Part shown: piece after piece, positions 43,635 through 51,751 of the stretch
Layout of the letters: each line of letters opens with the position of its first letter
Position numbering within the stretch: the first letter of the stretch is position 1
Made by a program: the position numbers and the translations under genes
Notes under the pieces: generated by a model
The model's database searches: none
Seen by the model: the letters and a program-made list of their open reading frames with translations, nothing else
What the model was told of the DNA's origin: nothing
NCBI RefSeq assembly: GCF_001612615.1
Contig: NZ_BDAU01000019.1
Location: 186,001-250,000 of the forward strand
Direction of reading: 5' to 3'
DNA: 64,000 nucleotides
DNA from: Nocardia amikacinitolerans NBRC 108937
GTDB lineage: Bacteria; Actinomycetota; Actinomycetes; Mycobacteriales; Mycobacteriaceae

Positions 43635-44750
43635 TCAACCTGCCAGGCCGACCGTCTCCGTGACGGGATAGCCATGAGCCGCGGCCACTTCGGCGGAGAG
43701 CAGGCGTCCTCTGTCGGCGGCGAGGCCGTGGGCGAGGTCCGGGTGGGTGGTGCACGCGTCGCGCCACCCGTGGTCGGCGATGGCGCGCACGTACGGGAGG
43801 GTGGCGTTGGTCAGGGCGACGGTGGCGGTGTGCGGTACCGCGCCCGGCATGTTCGCGACGCAGTAGTACAGCGCGTCTGCCACCCGGAAGGTCGGATCCG
43901 CGTGCGTGGTCGGCCGCGAACCCGCGAAGCAGCCGCCCTGGTCGATGGCGATGTCGACCAGCACCGACCCCGGCCGCATCGCCGCGACCATCTCCTCGCT
44001 GACCAACTTCGGGGCGCGCGCACCCGGCACGAGCACCGACCCGATCACCAGATCGGCGCCGAGCACAGCGCGCTCGACCTCGGCGGCATTCGACGCCACC
44101 GTGGTGATCCGCCCCTGGAACCGCGCGTCGAGTTCGCGCAGCTTCCCCAGGTTGGTGTCGAGCACGCTGACCCGCGCGCCCATTCCGGCGGCCATGATCG
44201 CGGCATTGGTCCCCGCCACGCCGCCGCCGAGGACGACCACATCGGCGGGCCGCACGCCGGGCACGCCGCCGAGCAGCACACCGGACCCGCCGAGCGGCGC
44301 CATCAGGTGATACGCGCCGACCTGCGGACCCAACCTGCCCGCGACCTCGCTCATCGGCGCGAGCAACGGCAACGAGCCGTCGGCGGCGCGCACCGTCTCG
44401 TAGGCGAGGGCGGTGATGCCGGAGCGCAAGATGGCCTCGGTGCAGTCCCGCGAGGCGGCCAGGTGCAGGTAGGTGAACAGCACTTGATCCCGGCGCATCC
44501 GCGGGTACTCCTGCGCGATCGGCTCTTTCACCTTCAGAACCAACTCGGCATCCGCCCACACCGCGTCCGGGCCGTCCACCAGCGTCACACCCGCCTCGAC
44601 GTAGTGCCGATCGGCGAACCCTGACCCGACGCCCGCGCCCGCTTCGATCAGCACCTGATGCCCGAGCCGAACCAGCTCCCCTGCGCCCGCGGGGGTGAGC
44701 GCGACCCGGAACTCCTGCTCTTTGACCTCCCGTGGCACTCCTATCCTCAT
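43635..44750 (-). CDS. ald: Alanine dehydrogenase
   Basis: The 371-residue enzyme interconverts alanine with pyruvate and ammonia using NAD. Motifs: Met-Arg-Ile-Gly-Val-Pro-Arg-Glu-Val-Lys at the start, Lys75 in Leu-Lys-Val-Lys-Glu-Pro, His96 in Tyr-Leu-His-Leu-Ala (the two catalytic residues of the mycobacterial enzyme), and the nucleotide-binding Gly-Gly-Gly-Val-Ala-Gly-Thr-Asn at about 175. The length is that of the family. It serves alanine catabolism and NADH balance under low oxygen. The upstream AsnC-type regulator known in mycobacteria is not in this window. Confidence 0.95.
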   Translation of the reverse strand: MRIGVPREVKEQEFRVALTPAGAGELVRLGHQVLIEAGAGVGSGFADRHYVEAGVTLVDGPDAVWADAELVLKVKEPIAQEYPRMRRDQVLFTYLHLAASRDCTEAILRSGITALAYETVRAADGSLPLLAPMSEVAGRLGPQVGAYHLMAPLGGSGVLLGGVPGVRPADVVVLGGGVAGTNAAIMAAGMGARVSVLDTNLGKLRELDARFQGRITTVASNAAEVERAVLGADLVIGSVLVPGARAPKLVSEEMVAAMRPGSVLVDIAIDQGGCFAGSRPTTHADPTFRVADALYYCVANMPGAVPHTATVALTNATLPYVRAIADHGWRDACTTHPDLAHGLAADRGRLLSAEVAAAHGYPVTETVGLAG

Positions 44751-44902
44751 ATCGCCATCGTGGACCACCCGGCGAAGGTTCGCCACGACGGCGCGCACAC
44801 CCCAGCGGATAACTTCCGCCCAATCCGCCCCCAACTGCGCCACCGCACACCACCCCGACCCCACGGCCGAAAATTATCCGCGCCACTACTCGACCGCCCG
44901 CC

Positions 44903-44999
44903 GCCGACGGACTTCCGCCACGGCTCGGCGCGCCCATCGCCGACGGACTTCGGCCACGACTCAGCCCGCCCGCCGGACGGACTTCGGCCATCAGTCGGC
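44903..44999. repeat. Short tandem repeat, about 36 bases, upstream of ald
   Basis: Three degenerate copies of a unit containing GACGGACTTCGGCCACG begin at 44903, 44939 and about 44973 (period 36, then 34). They lie in the 284-base gap between the ald start and the secreted repeat protein gene. I see no gene in the gap. Confidence 0.5.
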
Positions 45000-45034
45000 C
45001 GGAATGTTCGGGACGACCCGATACCGAGCGAGGG

Positions 45035-45493
45035 CTAGGGGAGGACCGGGACGGGCAGCGCCGCCGGGCAGACCGGAATGCCGACGCACGCACCGCCACC
45101 ACCACCCGGGTTCGGATCGACCGGCACGGTCGGCACAGTCGGCACAGTCGGCACCGATGGCACCGTTGGCGCGGGCGGATCGACCGGAGGGCAACCGGCC
45201 GGGAACCCGACACAACCGCCGCCACCGGGGTTGGGGTCGACTGGGACCGTCGGGACCGGCGGCGTGGTCGGATCGACCGGAGGGCAACCGGCGGGGAACC
45301 CGACGCAACCGCCGCCACCGGGGTTCGGATCGACCGGGGCCGTCGGCGTGGAGGGGATGCTGCCCGATGACGATCCGCTACCGATCGCACCTGGGATCGC
45401 CGGAGCGGGGTCGGCGGCGGCGACCACGACACCACCGAGTGCTATGCCGAGGGCAGCCAGACACGCCGCTCCGGTCGTACGCATCGAATTCAT
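45035..45493 (-). CDS. Secreted repeat protein with paired cysteines
   Basis: The 152-residue product has a signal peptide to about residue 26 (ending in an Ala-rich stretch before Asp-Pro). It then consists of three near-identical repeats of about 25-30 residues, each with Val-Asp-Pro-Asn-Pro followed by four or five glycines and a Cys-Val-Gly-Phe-Pro-Ala-Gly-Cys-type pair (CX6C; CX5C in the last copy). Linkers are Pro/Thr/Val-rich. Nothing matches a domain I know. The pairs may form disulfide loops or bind metal. It is probably a cell-wall or extracellular protein. Confidence 0.75.
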   Translation of the reverse strand: MNSMRTTGAACLAALGIALGGVVVAAADPAPAIPGAIGSGSSSGSIPSTPTAPVDPNPGGGGCVGFPAGCPPVDPTTPPVPTVPVDPNPGGGGCVGFPAGCPPVDPPAPTVPSVPTVPTVPTVPVDPNPGGGGGACVGIPVCPAALPVPVLP

Positions 45494-45774
45494 TCAGTTC
45501 ACGTCCTTGGAATGCGGAATTCGCCGCCACGAACTCGCCGCGGCCAGAAAGGCATATCACATAGTCTTTCCCGTTGCCGCACAGCGCATTTCGAATTGCC
45601 AGGTTCGTAGAACAGCCCCTGCTTTTCGAAGCATTCGGAATGCGGATACGACGGAAAGTCGTCCTGCGACGAGTCCCACTTCCGCCGCCCGCTCGGCACA
45701 AGTCCCGCCGCGCACCGCGCCGCGGTCGACGCCCCCGCGCGCGACGGCGGGGGCCGCGCGGCTACGTTGCCAGC
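45494..45774. other. Divergent gap before gamma-carbonic anhydrase
   Basis: No gene is visible in these 281 bases. On the plus strand TACGTT at about 45763-45768 lies six bases before the ATG of the anhydrase gene and could be the minus-ten box of a leaderless promoter. On the minus strand AAGGA precedes the repeat-protein start. Confidence 0.3.
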
Positions 45775-46290
45775 ATGAGGATTGAGGTCGGCGGGTTCGC
45801 GCCGGAGATCGATGAGAGCGCGTGGCTCGCGCCGAACGCGACGGTGATCGGGCGCGTGGCGCTCGGCGCCGAGGTGAGCGTGTGGTACAGCGCGGTGTTG
45901 CGCGGCGACCTGGAACAGATCACCGTCGGCGCGCGCACCAACATCCAGGACGGCTGTGTGCTGCACGCCGACCCCGGCTTCCCGCTGACCGTCGGCAGCG
46001 GAGTGTCGGTGGGGCACAACGCGATTCTGCACGGATGCACCATCGGCGACGACGTGCTCGTCGGTATGGGCGCCACCGTGCTGAACGGCGCCGTGATCGG
46101 CGCGGGCAGCCTGATCGCCGCCAACGCGCTGATTCCCGAGGGCGCGCAGATCCCGCCGGGCTCGCTGGTGGCCGGTGTGCCAGGCAAGGTGCGCCGCGAG
46201 CTGAGCGAGGCGGAGCAGGATGGAATCCGGCTCAACGGCGCGGTCTATTTACACAACATGGCCAATCACCGCAGCGCGAAAGTGCTGTGA
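45775..46290 (+). CDS. Gamma-carbonic anhydrase family protein
   Basis: The 171-residue protein folds as a left-handed beta-helix with hexapeptide repeats, seen as Leu-Gly-Ala-Glu-Val-Ser, Val-Gly-Ala-Arg-Thr and similar steps. The three zinc histidines appear in Val-Leu-His-Ala-Asp, Val-Gly-His-Asn and Leu-His-Gly-Cys. It may hydrate carbon dioxide or bind CoA derivatives; many relatives lack measured activity. Start at ATG 45775 is supported by TACGTT just upstream (leaderless). A small gene with a strong ribosome site follows on the same strand. Confidence 0.9.
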   Translation: MRIEVGGFAPEIDESAWLAPNATVIGRVALGAEVSVWYSAVLRGDLEQITVGARTNIQDGCVLHADPGFPLTVGSGVSVGHNAILHGCTIGDDVLVGMGATVLNGAVIGAGSLIAANALIPEGAQIPPGSLVAGVPGKVRRELSEAEQDGIRLNGAVYLHNMANHRSAKVL

Positions 46291-46419
46291 TACATCACAC
46301 ACTGATCAAGGGTCCAGCACCAACGGCTGATAGCATTTTGCCTGCATGCTCGGCGTCCGACGGCTCGGCGAGACCGTCCGCACGGCGAGCATGATGCGTG
46401 ACAGGCAGGAGGTATCACG

Positions 46420-46605
46420 GTGTCGTACCGGGACTCGAGTATGCACCGGCCGAAGGGGCGGATCAGCGTGGCCGACATCGCGGCCCAACCGGGCGGGATC
46501 GAGGCGCTTCATCGTCGCGTCCACGAATTGCGTTCCCGCGGGGTCGATTTCGCCGCGAACGCGATCGAAAAAGAGATGGCGGACCTGGACCTGCCCCGGC
46601 AGTGA
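46420..46605 (+). CDS. Small protein, unknown function
   Basis: The 61-residue protein starts at GTG 46420 behind a perfect AGGAGG (spacing six to seven), which makes it very likely translated. The chain is charged: an N-terminal Ser-Tyr-Arg-Asp, a helix with Ile-Ala-Ala-Gln-Pro-Gly-Gly-Ile, then Val-His-Glu-Leu-Arg-Ser-Arg-Gly-Val-Asp-Phe, and a Leu-Asp-Leu-Pro-Arg end. I recognise no family. It could be a small DNA-binding or partner protein, but nothing shows that. Confidence 0.65.
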   Translation: MSYRDSSMHRPKGRISVADIAAQPGGIEALHRRVHELRSRGVDFAANAIEKEMADLDLPRQ

Positions 46606-46658
46606 ACCCGGCACGGTAATTTTCGGCGATTCAGCGACGCCCTGACAGTGCCGTGATC

Positions 46659-47468
46659 TCAGCGCAGGACCAGATCGAGCACGCGTTCGTGGTACGAACC
46701 CGCGTACCGAGTGACGAGGTCGACCAGTAGCGCATCCAGTCCGACGAGCACCTTCGCGTGCCCGCGCGCCGCACCGCGCAGGATGGTGCGGGCGGCGGCC
46801 TCGGGGCTGGTGCGCGCGACTTCGTCCTCGAATCGCCTGGCCACCGCGGCCCCGTCGATGCCAGGCGCGAACTGCGCCGTGCGCGCGATGGTGGTGAGCA
46901 CGCCGCCGGGATAGACGCCGGTCACCCGCACCCGCCCGCCCGCTGCGCGCATGTCCTGGCGCAGCGATTCGGTGAACCCGCGCACCGCGAACTTGGCCGA
47001 GTTGTACGGCCCGTGCCCCGCCACCGCGACCAAACCGAACGCCGACGACACGTTGACCACATTGGCCCGCTCGGCCGCCTGGAGATACGGCAGAAACGCT
47101 TTGGTCCCGTTGACGACGCCCCAGAAGTCGACGTCCATCACCTGCTCGAAATGCGCGAACGGGGATTCCGCGACCCCGCCGACGTGCAGGATCCCGGCGT
47201 TGTTGAACAGCGCCTCCACCCGCCCGTAGTACGCCGCGGTCCGCTCGGCGTAGGACAGCACGGCGTCCCGGTCGGTGACATCGAGGACGGTCACCGTCGG
47301 CGCGAACCCGACGGCGGCGCAGAGCTTTCCCGTCGTCGCGACGGCGTGATCGGACTTGTCGGACAGCGCCAGCCGCGCGCCCCGATGCGCCAGCCCCAGC
47401 GCCAGCTCCCGCCCTATCCCCGAACCGGCCCCGGTGACGACCACCACCTTGTCGGCGAAATACCCCAC
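46659..47468 (-). CDS. Short-chain dehydrogenase/reductase
   Basis: The 269-residue enzyme starts at GTG 47468 after AAAGGGG; an ATG ten codons upstream is an alternative. The NAD(P) loop Thr-Gly-Ala-Gly-Ser-Gly-Ile-Gly lies at 12-19 or so, Asn-Asn-Ala-Gly at about 90, and the triad Ser in Val-Ser-Ser-Ala-Phe, Tyr in Gly-Pro-Tyr-Asn-Ser-Ala-Lys and Lys four later. The substrate is unknown. A TetR-type regulator is encoded divergently, and a perfect palindrome lies between them, so the pair is probably one control unit. Confidence 0.9.
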   Translation of the reverse strand: MGYFADKVVVVTGAGSGIGRELALGLAHRGARLALSDKSDHAVATTGKLCAAVGFAPTVTVLDVTDRDAVLSYAERTAAYYGRVEALFNNAGILHVGGVAESPFAHFEQVMDVDFWGVVNGTKAFLPYLQAAERANVVNVSSAFGLVAVAGHGPYNSAKFAVRGFTESLRQDMRAAGGRVRVTGVYPGGVLTTIARTAQFAPGIDGAAVARRFEDEVARTSPEAAARTILRGAARGHAKVLVGLDALLVDLVTRYAGSYHERVLDLVLR

Positions 47469-47856
47469 GGTCCAACCCCTTTCACCCCATACCCGCATCG
47501 GGCACTCGATCAGGTTATCCAGAACGAAGGAGCTCGGGAAAGATCAACTAGCGGTCCGGACCGCCAACCACGTCGACTCGCACCAGCCCACGCGCACCTC
47601 TCCGACGACGCACCGCAGCCGGAGCTACATCTGCACCGCCCGGTTTGCGCCCCATCGGGTGCGCCAGCCCGATCGCTCATGCGCCGCGGCCTGCTGCACC
47701 CGAGGCCGAAGTCCGGGACTTCCATTCCGCTCGGTCTCACACCTTCGCGGCATCTCCGACCCCCACCTCGCGCGCTGGTGAAATAATGAACGTCCATCAC
47801 CCGCACCGTCGCGGCGCCGCAGCGCACCGGTTTCCGCGCGAACGACTGGAGAATCG
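47469..47856. promoter_or_regulatory. SDR-TetR divergent region with 14-base palindrome
   Basis: These 388 bases show no convincing gene. GCGGTCCGGACCGC at 47551-47564 is a perfect 14-base palindrome, 83 bases upstream of the SDR start. It is a reasonable operator for the TetR-type protein encoded on the other side, though that protein need not bind it. The rest is unremarkable. Confidence 0.4.
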
Positions 47857-48474
47857 ATGCCCACCGTTCCGTCCATGCTCCAGCGCATCCTCGACAAGCC
47901 CGTTTCCGACGGCGAGAAACTCCTGGAGAGCGCACTCTCGGCGTTCCTGGACTTCGGGATCAAGCGCACCAGCATGGGCGAGATCGCGCGCCGGGCAGGC
48001 ATCAGCCCCGCGACCCTCTACCGGCGGTACGAATCGAAGAACGACCTGGTCGAGGCGGTGAGCGTGCGGGAGGCGCAGCGCTTCGTCGCCGAGATCGACA
48101 AGCGAGTGCGCACTGTCGAGGGCACCGAGAACCAGCTGGTGGAGATCTTCGTCGCCTTCATCACGGCGATCGCGGGCAACGAACTGCTGCGCAGGCTGCT
48201 GCGTACCGAGCCGGACCTGATCCTGCCGCGACTCACCACCGAGGGCGGTCCGATCCTGGCCGTCGGTCGCGCGTACCTGGCGGAGAAGTTGCGCGAGCTA
48301 CGCGCCGGGGACGCCGACTTCGACGCCGATCTGGTCGCCGAGATCATGGCCCGCTTGGCGCTCTCGCTGGCGCTCACCCCCGACGGGCTCATCCCGCTCG
48401 GCGACGCGGAAGCCGGTCGCGCGTTCGCCCGGCGCACCCTGCTGCCCATGGTCGGCGTCCGCGCGTCCGCCTGA
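47857..48474 (+). CDS. TetR-family regulator
   Basis: The 205-residue protein has an N-terminal helix-turn-helix (about 20-68: Arg-Thr-Ser-Met-Gly-Glu-Ile-Ala-Arg-Arg-Ala-Gly-Ile-Ser-Pro-Ala-Thr-Leu-Tyr-Arg-Arg-Tyr). The C-terminal part is an all-helical ligand domain. The ATG at 47857 follows TGGAGAA. It is divergent from the SDR gene. The last 177 bases are read antisense by the DNA methylase frame; the TetR frame is the better-supported one there because it ends inside the family's normal length. Confidence 0.86.
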   Translation: MPTVPSMLQRILDKPVSDGEKLLESALSAFLDFGIKRTSMGEIARRAGISPATLYRRYESKNDLVEAVSVREAQRFVAEIDKRVRTVEGTENQLVEIFVAFITAIAGNELLRRLLRTEPDLILPRLTTEGGPILAVGRAYLAEKLRELRAGDADFDADLVAEIMARLALSLALTPDGLIPLGDAEAGRAFARRTLLPMVGVRASA

Positions 48475-50169
48475 GTTCAACCCGAACGCCGCGTTCACCA
48501 GCTCGTCGAGCCGGTGCCGCGCGGCGTCGTCGGGCGTGCCGTCGCCGTCGACGAGCTCGGCGACCAGCGCCGCGATCTCCCGGGACGCCGCCCGGTCGGG
48601 ATCCGGCAGCGGCAGCCGGGACACGTACTGCGTGATCCACCGCCGCCTGCCCGAGTACAGGCGGTTACCGCACACGGCGTCGTAGTAGCGCAGACCGAGT
48701 GCCGAATTCGCCACGCCCATAAGGAGATACGCCAGCCGCTCGGCCCGCTCGGCGACGCCGAGATCCTCGAGCGAGATCCAGTAGCAGTCCCCGTTCACCA
48801 CCGCGCCGGACCGGTCCAGCGCGAAACGCGGCCGTTCGCTGATATCGGGAAACACCAGTTTCGGCACCCGCCACAGGTTGGGCCGCTGCGGCACCCAGAT
48901 CTCGAACCACTCGCGGCCGCTGTCGGTGAGGTATTTGCGCGCGGCGAGCGTGGACTCGTGATCCCGCAGATACGCTGCCGCACTGGGGAATTCGCGCAGA
49001 TCCACCGGGACGCGACGCGGGGCGGCGGTGTCGTAGGGATAGAGCACGCGAGTGTCGGCGGCCCGCTCGATCCGCCACGGCGCCAGATCGTGGTGGGTGA
49101 TCAGCTCCAACAGCAACTCGGCCTCCGGTCGCGGATGCACCTGGGCCCAGCGATCGGAGATGAACACCCGGTCCGCGGTCGTCTTGATGCCGACCCGAAT
49201 GCGGGCGACCTCACCGAAGCTCCGCCAAGTCCCCGCGCCGACGCGAGCGAGCCAGGAATCCACGCTCGGCCGCGACATCCGCCACGCGGACTGTGTACTC
49301 CCGCTTCGGTCGTGCGCGATGGCACTTACCGACGCGCCCGTCGACAGGGTGCCGACCTCGACCGCGAAGGTCCGCCCGTTGTGCCTGACCAAGGAGCCGG
49401 ACTCCGCGATGAGTGCATCGAAAAGATCTGTAGGGCACAGCATTTCATCGAACGGCACCTCGTAGGCCGAGACGTGACGGCACACCGGACCGCCACGGCC
49501 CCGGGTGGCGATGGTGACAGCGGGCAGCACGGCGGCCGCGAAGAGCTTGGTGTCGCCCAAGTCGTAGAGCTCGACCGGGGACAGTTCGCCGAGCAGGATG
49601 GCGCGAATGTTCGCACCCGCCTTCGTCGTCAGAAAACGATTGGCGCACAACAGACCCAACGCGCCACCCGGAGTGAGCAGCCGCGACGCGACGGCGACGA
49701 AAGGGTGTGTGAGGTCGATGCGACCGCGCAGCCCGTACTGCCTGCTCAGCAACTGCGCGGTGGCGCCGCCGAGCTGCTGGGTGCGCACGTAGGGCGGGTT
49801 GGTGATGATCGCGTCGAACGAGCTGTCGTCCAGGTCCACGGCGTCGGCGAGGAAGTCCCCCGCGCGCCAGTCGACTTGGACGCCCTCCACCATCGCCCGC
49901 GTCCGCGCCACGGCGAGCCCTGCTTCGTCCAAGTCGTACCCGGTGAGCCGGAGCCGGACGCCGGGAAGGCGGGCTGCGGCTTCCCGATACAAGGCGAGCA
50001 AGAGTTCCCCGTCACCGCACGCCGGATCCAGCACGCGCAGTTCGCCACCCGTGCTCGGGCGCGGCACATGCGCGAGCAACCGCCGAGCGAGGAAACGCGC
50101 CAGCGCGGGCGGGGTGTAGTGCCGCCCATGCCGTTTGCGCTCCCGCGCGGCGCGGGTGTGCGAACCCAT
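48298..50169 (-). CDS. Solitary N6-adenine DNA methylase with long antisense tail
   Basis: The 623-residue protein has motif I Leu-Asp-Pro-Ala-Cys-Gly-Asp-Gly-Glu-Leu at about 47 and the catalytic motif IV Thr-Asn-Pro-Pro-Tyr-Val-Arg at about 122, then a TaqI/Eco57I-like target-recognition half (from about 300). No endonuclease gene or extra nuclease domain is seen, so it is probably an orphan methylase. The family-like part ends at about 48476 (Ala-Ala-Phe-Gly-Leu-Asn-Ser). The frame then runs 59 codons antisense through the end of the tetR gene, with low-complexity residues, suggesting a lost stop. Confidence 0.8.
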   Translation of the reverse strand: MGSHTRAARERKRHGRHYTPPALARFLARRLLAHVPRPSTGGELRVLDPACGDGELLLALYREAAARLPGVRLRLTGYDLDEAGLAVARTRAMVEGVQVDWRAGDFLADAVDLDDSSFDAIITNPPYVRTQQLGGATAQLLSRQYGLRGRIDLTHPFVAVASRLLTPGGALGLLCANRFLTTKAGANIRAILLGELSPVELYDLGDTKLFAAAVLPAVTIATRGRGGPVCRHVSAYEVPFDEMLCPTDLFDALIAESGSLVRHNGRTFAVEVGTLSTGASVSAIAHDRSGSTQSAWRMSRPSVDSWLARVGAGTWRSFGEVARIRVGIKTTADRVFISDRWAQVHPRPEAELLLELITHHDLAPWRIERAADTRVLYPYDTAAPRRVPVDLREFPSAAAYLRDHESTLAARKYLTDSGREWFEIWVPQRPNLWRVPKLVFPDISERPRFALDRSGAVVNGDCYWISLEDLGVAERAERLAYLLMGVANSALGLRYYDAVCGNRLYSGRRRWITQYVSRLPLPDPDRAASREIAALVAELVDGDGTPDDAARHRLDELVNAAFGLNSGGRADADHGQQGAPGERATGFRVAERDEPVGGERQRERQAGHDLGDQIGVEVGVPGA

Positions 50170-50337
50170 GGGTGGGATTGTGCCTCGCCGGAGAGCCGCG
50201 GGAGTGCTGATGCCCGGAACCCGCGCGCGTCGTCGGCGGTGGCCCAGCCGTGCGGCGTCCGTCGAGCCCGCGCATCAGCGGAGCGTGCACGCGCTGATGG
50301 ATCCCGGCCACGGTTCGAGAGACCTCAGCCCAGTTCC

Positions 50338-50400
50338 GAAATGAGACCACACCCGCTAGCATTCAGTCTCGAAATAGAACCAAATCGAAGGAGGCGGGTC
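50338..50400 (+). promoter_or_regulatory. Promoter region of the nitroreductase gene
   Basis: TAGCAT at about 50357-50362 could be a minus-ten box, and AGGAGG lies at about 50389-50394 before the ATG. A GAAATnAGACC/GAAATnGAACC-like element occurs twice (from 50338 and 50371, spacing 33), possibly a site for the HxlR regulator encoded downstream. The minus-35 is not clear. Confidence 0.3.
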
Positions 50401-50401
50401 C

Positions 50402-51097
50402 ATGAGCCCGACCACTGCGCCCACCGACGCGTTCGCGACCCTGACCCGGATCCTCGACGAGCGACGGACCTGCCGCCAGTTCCGGCCCGACCCGGTACCG
50501 CGCCCCACCATCGAGGCCCTGCTGCGAGCCGCCCAGCGCACTCCCTCCTGGTGCAACACCCAACCGTGGCAGGTCGCGGTCACCGAAGGCGCCGCCACCG
50601 ACCGATTCCGCAAGGAGCTGCTGGAGCACGTCCAAAGTTCCGCGCCCGCACCGGATTTCGCGTTCCCCGCGCAGTACACCGGCGTCTACCGCGACCGCAG
50701 GCGCGAATGCGGCCTGCAACTGTACGAAAGCGTCGGCGTCGTCAAGGGCGATCAGGCGGGCACCATGCGACAAGCGATGCGGAACTTCGAACTGTTCGAC
50801 GCCCCGCACGTCGCGATCATCAGCACCGAGACCGATCTCGGCGTCTACGGCGCCGTCGACTGCGGCCTCTACATCGGCACCTTCCTGCTCGCGGCCCAGA
50901 GCCTCGGTCTCGGCGCCGCACCGCAGGCGGCTCTCGCCTCGTACTCCCCTTTTCTGCGTGAGTATTTCGAGCTCTCCGAGAACCGGAGAATCGTCGCCGC
51001 AATCTCGTTCGGCTATCCCGACAGCGACCACCCCGTGAACGGTTTCCGCACCCGCCGTGCGGAAACCGATCGGGTCGCGACCTGGTTCACCGACTGA
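50402..51097 (+). CDS. Nitroreductase family oxidoreductase
   Basis: The 231-residue flavoprotein follows a strong AGGAGG site. The FMN-binding pattern includes Arg-Thr-Cys-Arg-Gln-Phe (about 22-27), Thr-Pro-Ser-Trp-Cys-Asn-Thr-Gln-Pro-Trp (about 47-56) and Gly-Leu-Gly-Ala-Ala near 178. It should reduce nitro compounds, quinones or flavins with NAD(P)H. It converges on an HxlR-type regulator with an 11-base overlap. HxlR proteins often control oxidative or aldehyde-stress enzymes of this kind, so a functional link is plausible. Confidence 0.87.
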   Translation: MSPTTAPTDAFATLTRILDERRTCRQFRPDPVPRPTIEALLRAAQRTPSWCNTQPWQVAVTEGAATDRFRKELLEHVQSSAPAPDFAFPAQYTGVYRDRRRECGLQLYESVGVVKGDQAGTMRQAMRNFELFDAPHVAIISTETDLGVYGAVDCGLYIGTFLLAAQSLGLGAAPQAALASYSPFLREYFELSENRRIVAAISFGYPDSDHPVNGFRTRRAETDRVATWFTD

Positions 51098-51584
51098 TCG
51101 AACCACCGCTCAGCGGTCCGGCGACCCGGTGATCCGCCCCGGTCAGCCCCGGCCCCGGCTCGGGGCTGACGTCGCGGGCGGCGATTTCGCTTCCGCAGGA
51201 GTCGCATTCGAGCCGCACGTGTGCCTCGCCGGTGCAGTCGTGGTGCCGGTAGTGCACCGGCGGCCCGTCCGGCGCCATGTAGGTGTCGCCCCAATCCCGG
51301 ATCGCCATCAGGATCGGGTAGATGTCGTGCCCCTTCTTGGTGAGCCGATACTCCTCGTGCGCGCCGACCGCGGCCGGTCGCTTCACCAGAATGCCGTGCT
51401 CGATCAGCCGGTCGAGCCGATCCTGCAACCTGCTGCGGGAAATGCCGAGCGCGCTCTGAAAGCCGTTGAACCGGCGAATGCCGGAGAACGCGTATTTGAG
51501 GATGACCAACGTCCACCGGTCACCGAGAACCACCAGCGGCCGCGTGATCGAACACGGCTCGTCGGCGAGATCCTCGTAACGCAT
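51087..51584 (-). CDS. HxlR-family regulator
   Basis: The 165-residue protein has the winged-helix HxlR domain over about 10-105: Cys-Ser-Ile-Thr-Arg-Pro-Leu-Val-Val-Leu-Gly-Asp-Arg-Trp-Thr-Leu, then Ile-Ser-Arg-Ser-Arg-Leu and the Thr-Lys-Lys-Gly wing. A C-terminal extension with a Cys-Asp-Ser-Cys pair is added. The N-terminal Cys11 could be the redox or electrophile sensor, as in YodB-type members. It converges on the nitroreductase gene, its likely target. Downstream lie copies of a dispersed 28-base repeat. Confidence 0.86.
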   Translation of the reverse strand: MRYEDLADEPCSITRPLVVLGDRWTLVILKYAFSGIRRFNGFQSALGISRSRLQDRLDRLIEHGILVKRPAAVGAHEEYRLTKKGHDIYPILMAIRDWGDTYMAPDGPPVHYRHHDCTGEAHVRLECDSCGSEIAARDVSPEPGPGLTGADHRVAGPLSGGSISR

Positions 51585-51648
51585 CCCTCGATGCTACCCA
51601 GCCCCGTTGGCAGGCGCTGTCGGACGCAGTCCGCCCTCAGCCCGCGCA

Positions 51649-51742
51649 CGGCCGGAGCGAAGGCGGAGGTACGCCCAGCGGGCGCTGTGGATGCGGTCCG
51701 TCGTCGAACGCGCCCGGCCGAGGCGAACGCGGAGGTACGCCC
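51649..51742. repeat. Dispersed intergenic repeat, copies 2 and 3
   Basis: The copies are at 51649-51676 and 51715-51742, each starting CGGCCGGAGCGAAGGCG or a close variant and continuing GAGGTACGCCC. They lie in the 167-base gap between the HxlR regulator and the small CxxC protein gene. Copy 1 is at 38379-38406. Confidence 0.5.
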
Positions 51743-51751
51743 GCGTCCGAA

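Noticed and set aside
48298..50169. Type II or IIG restriction-modification system
   Set aside because: No endonuclease domain or neighbouring nuclease gene; 623 residues is short for a fused type IIG enzyme.
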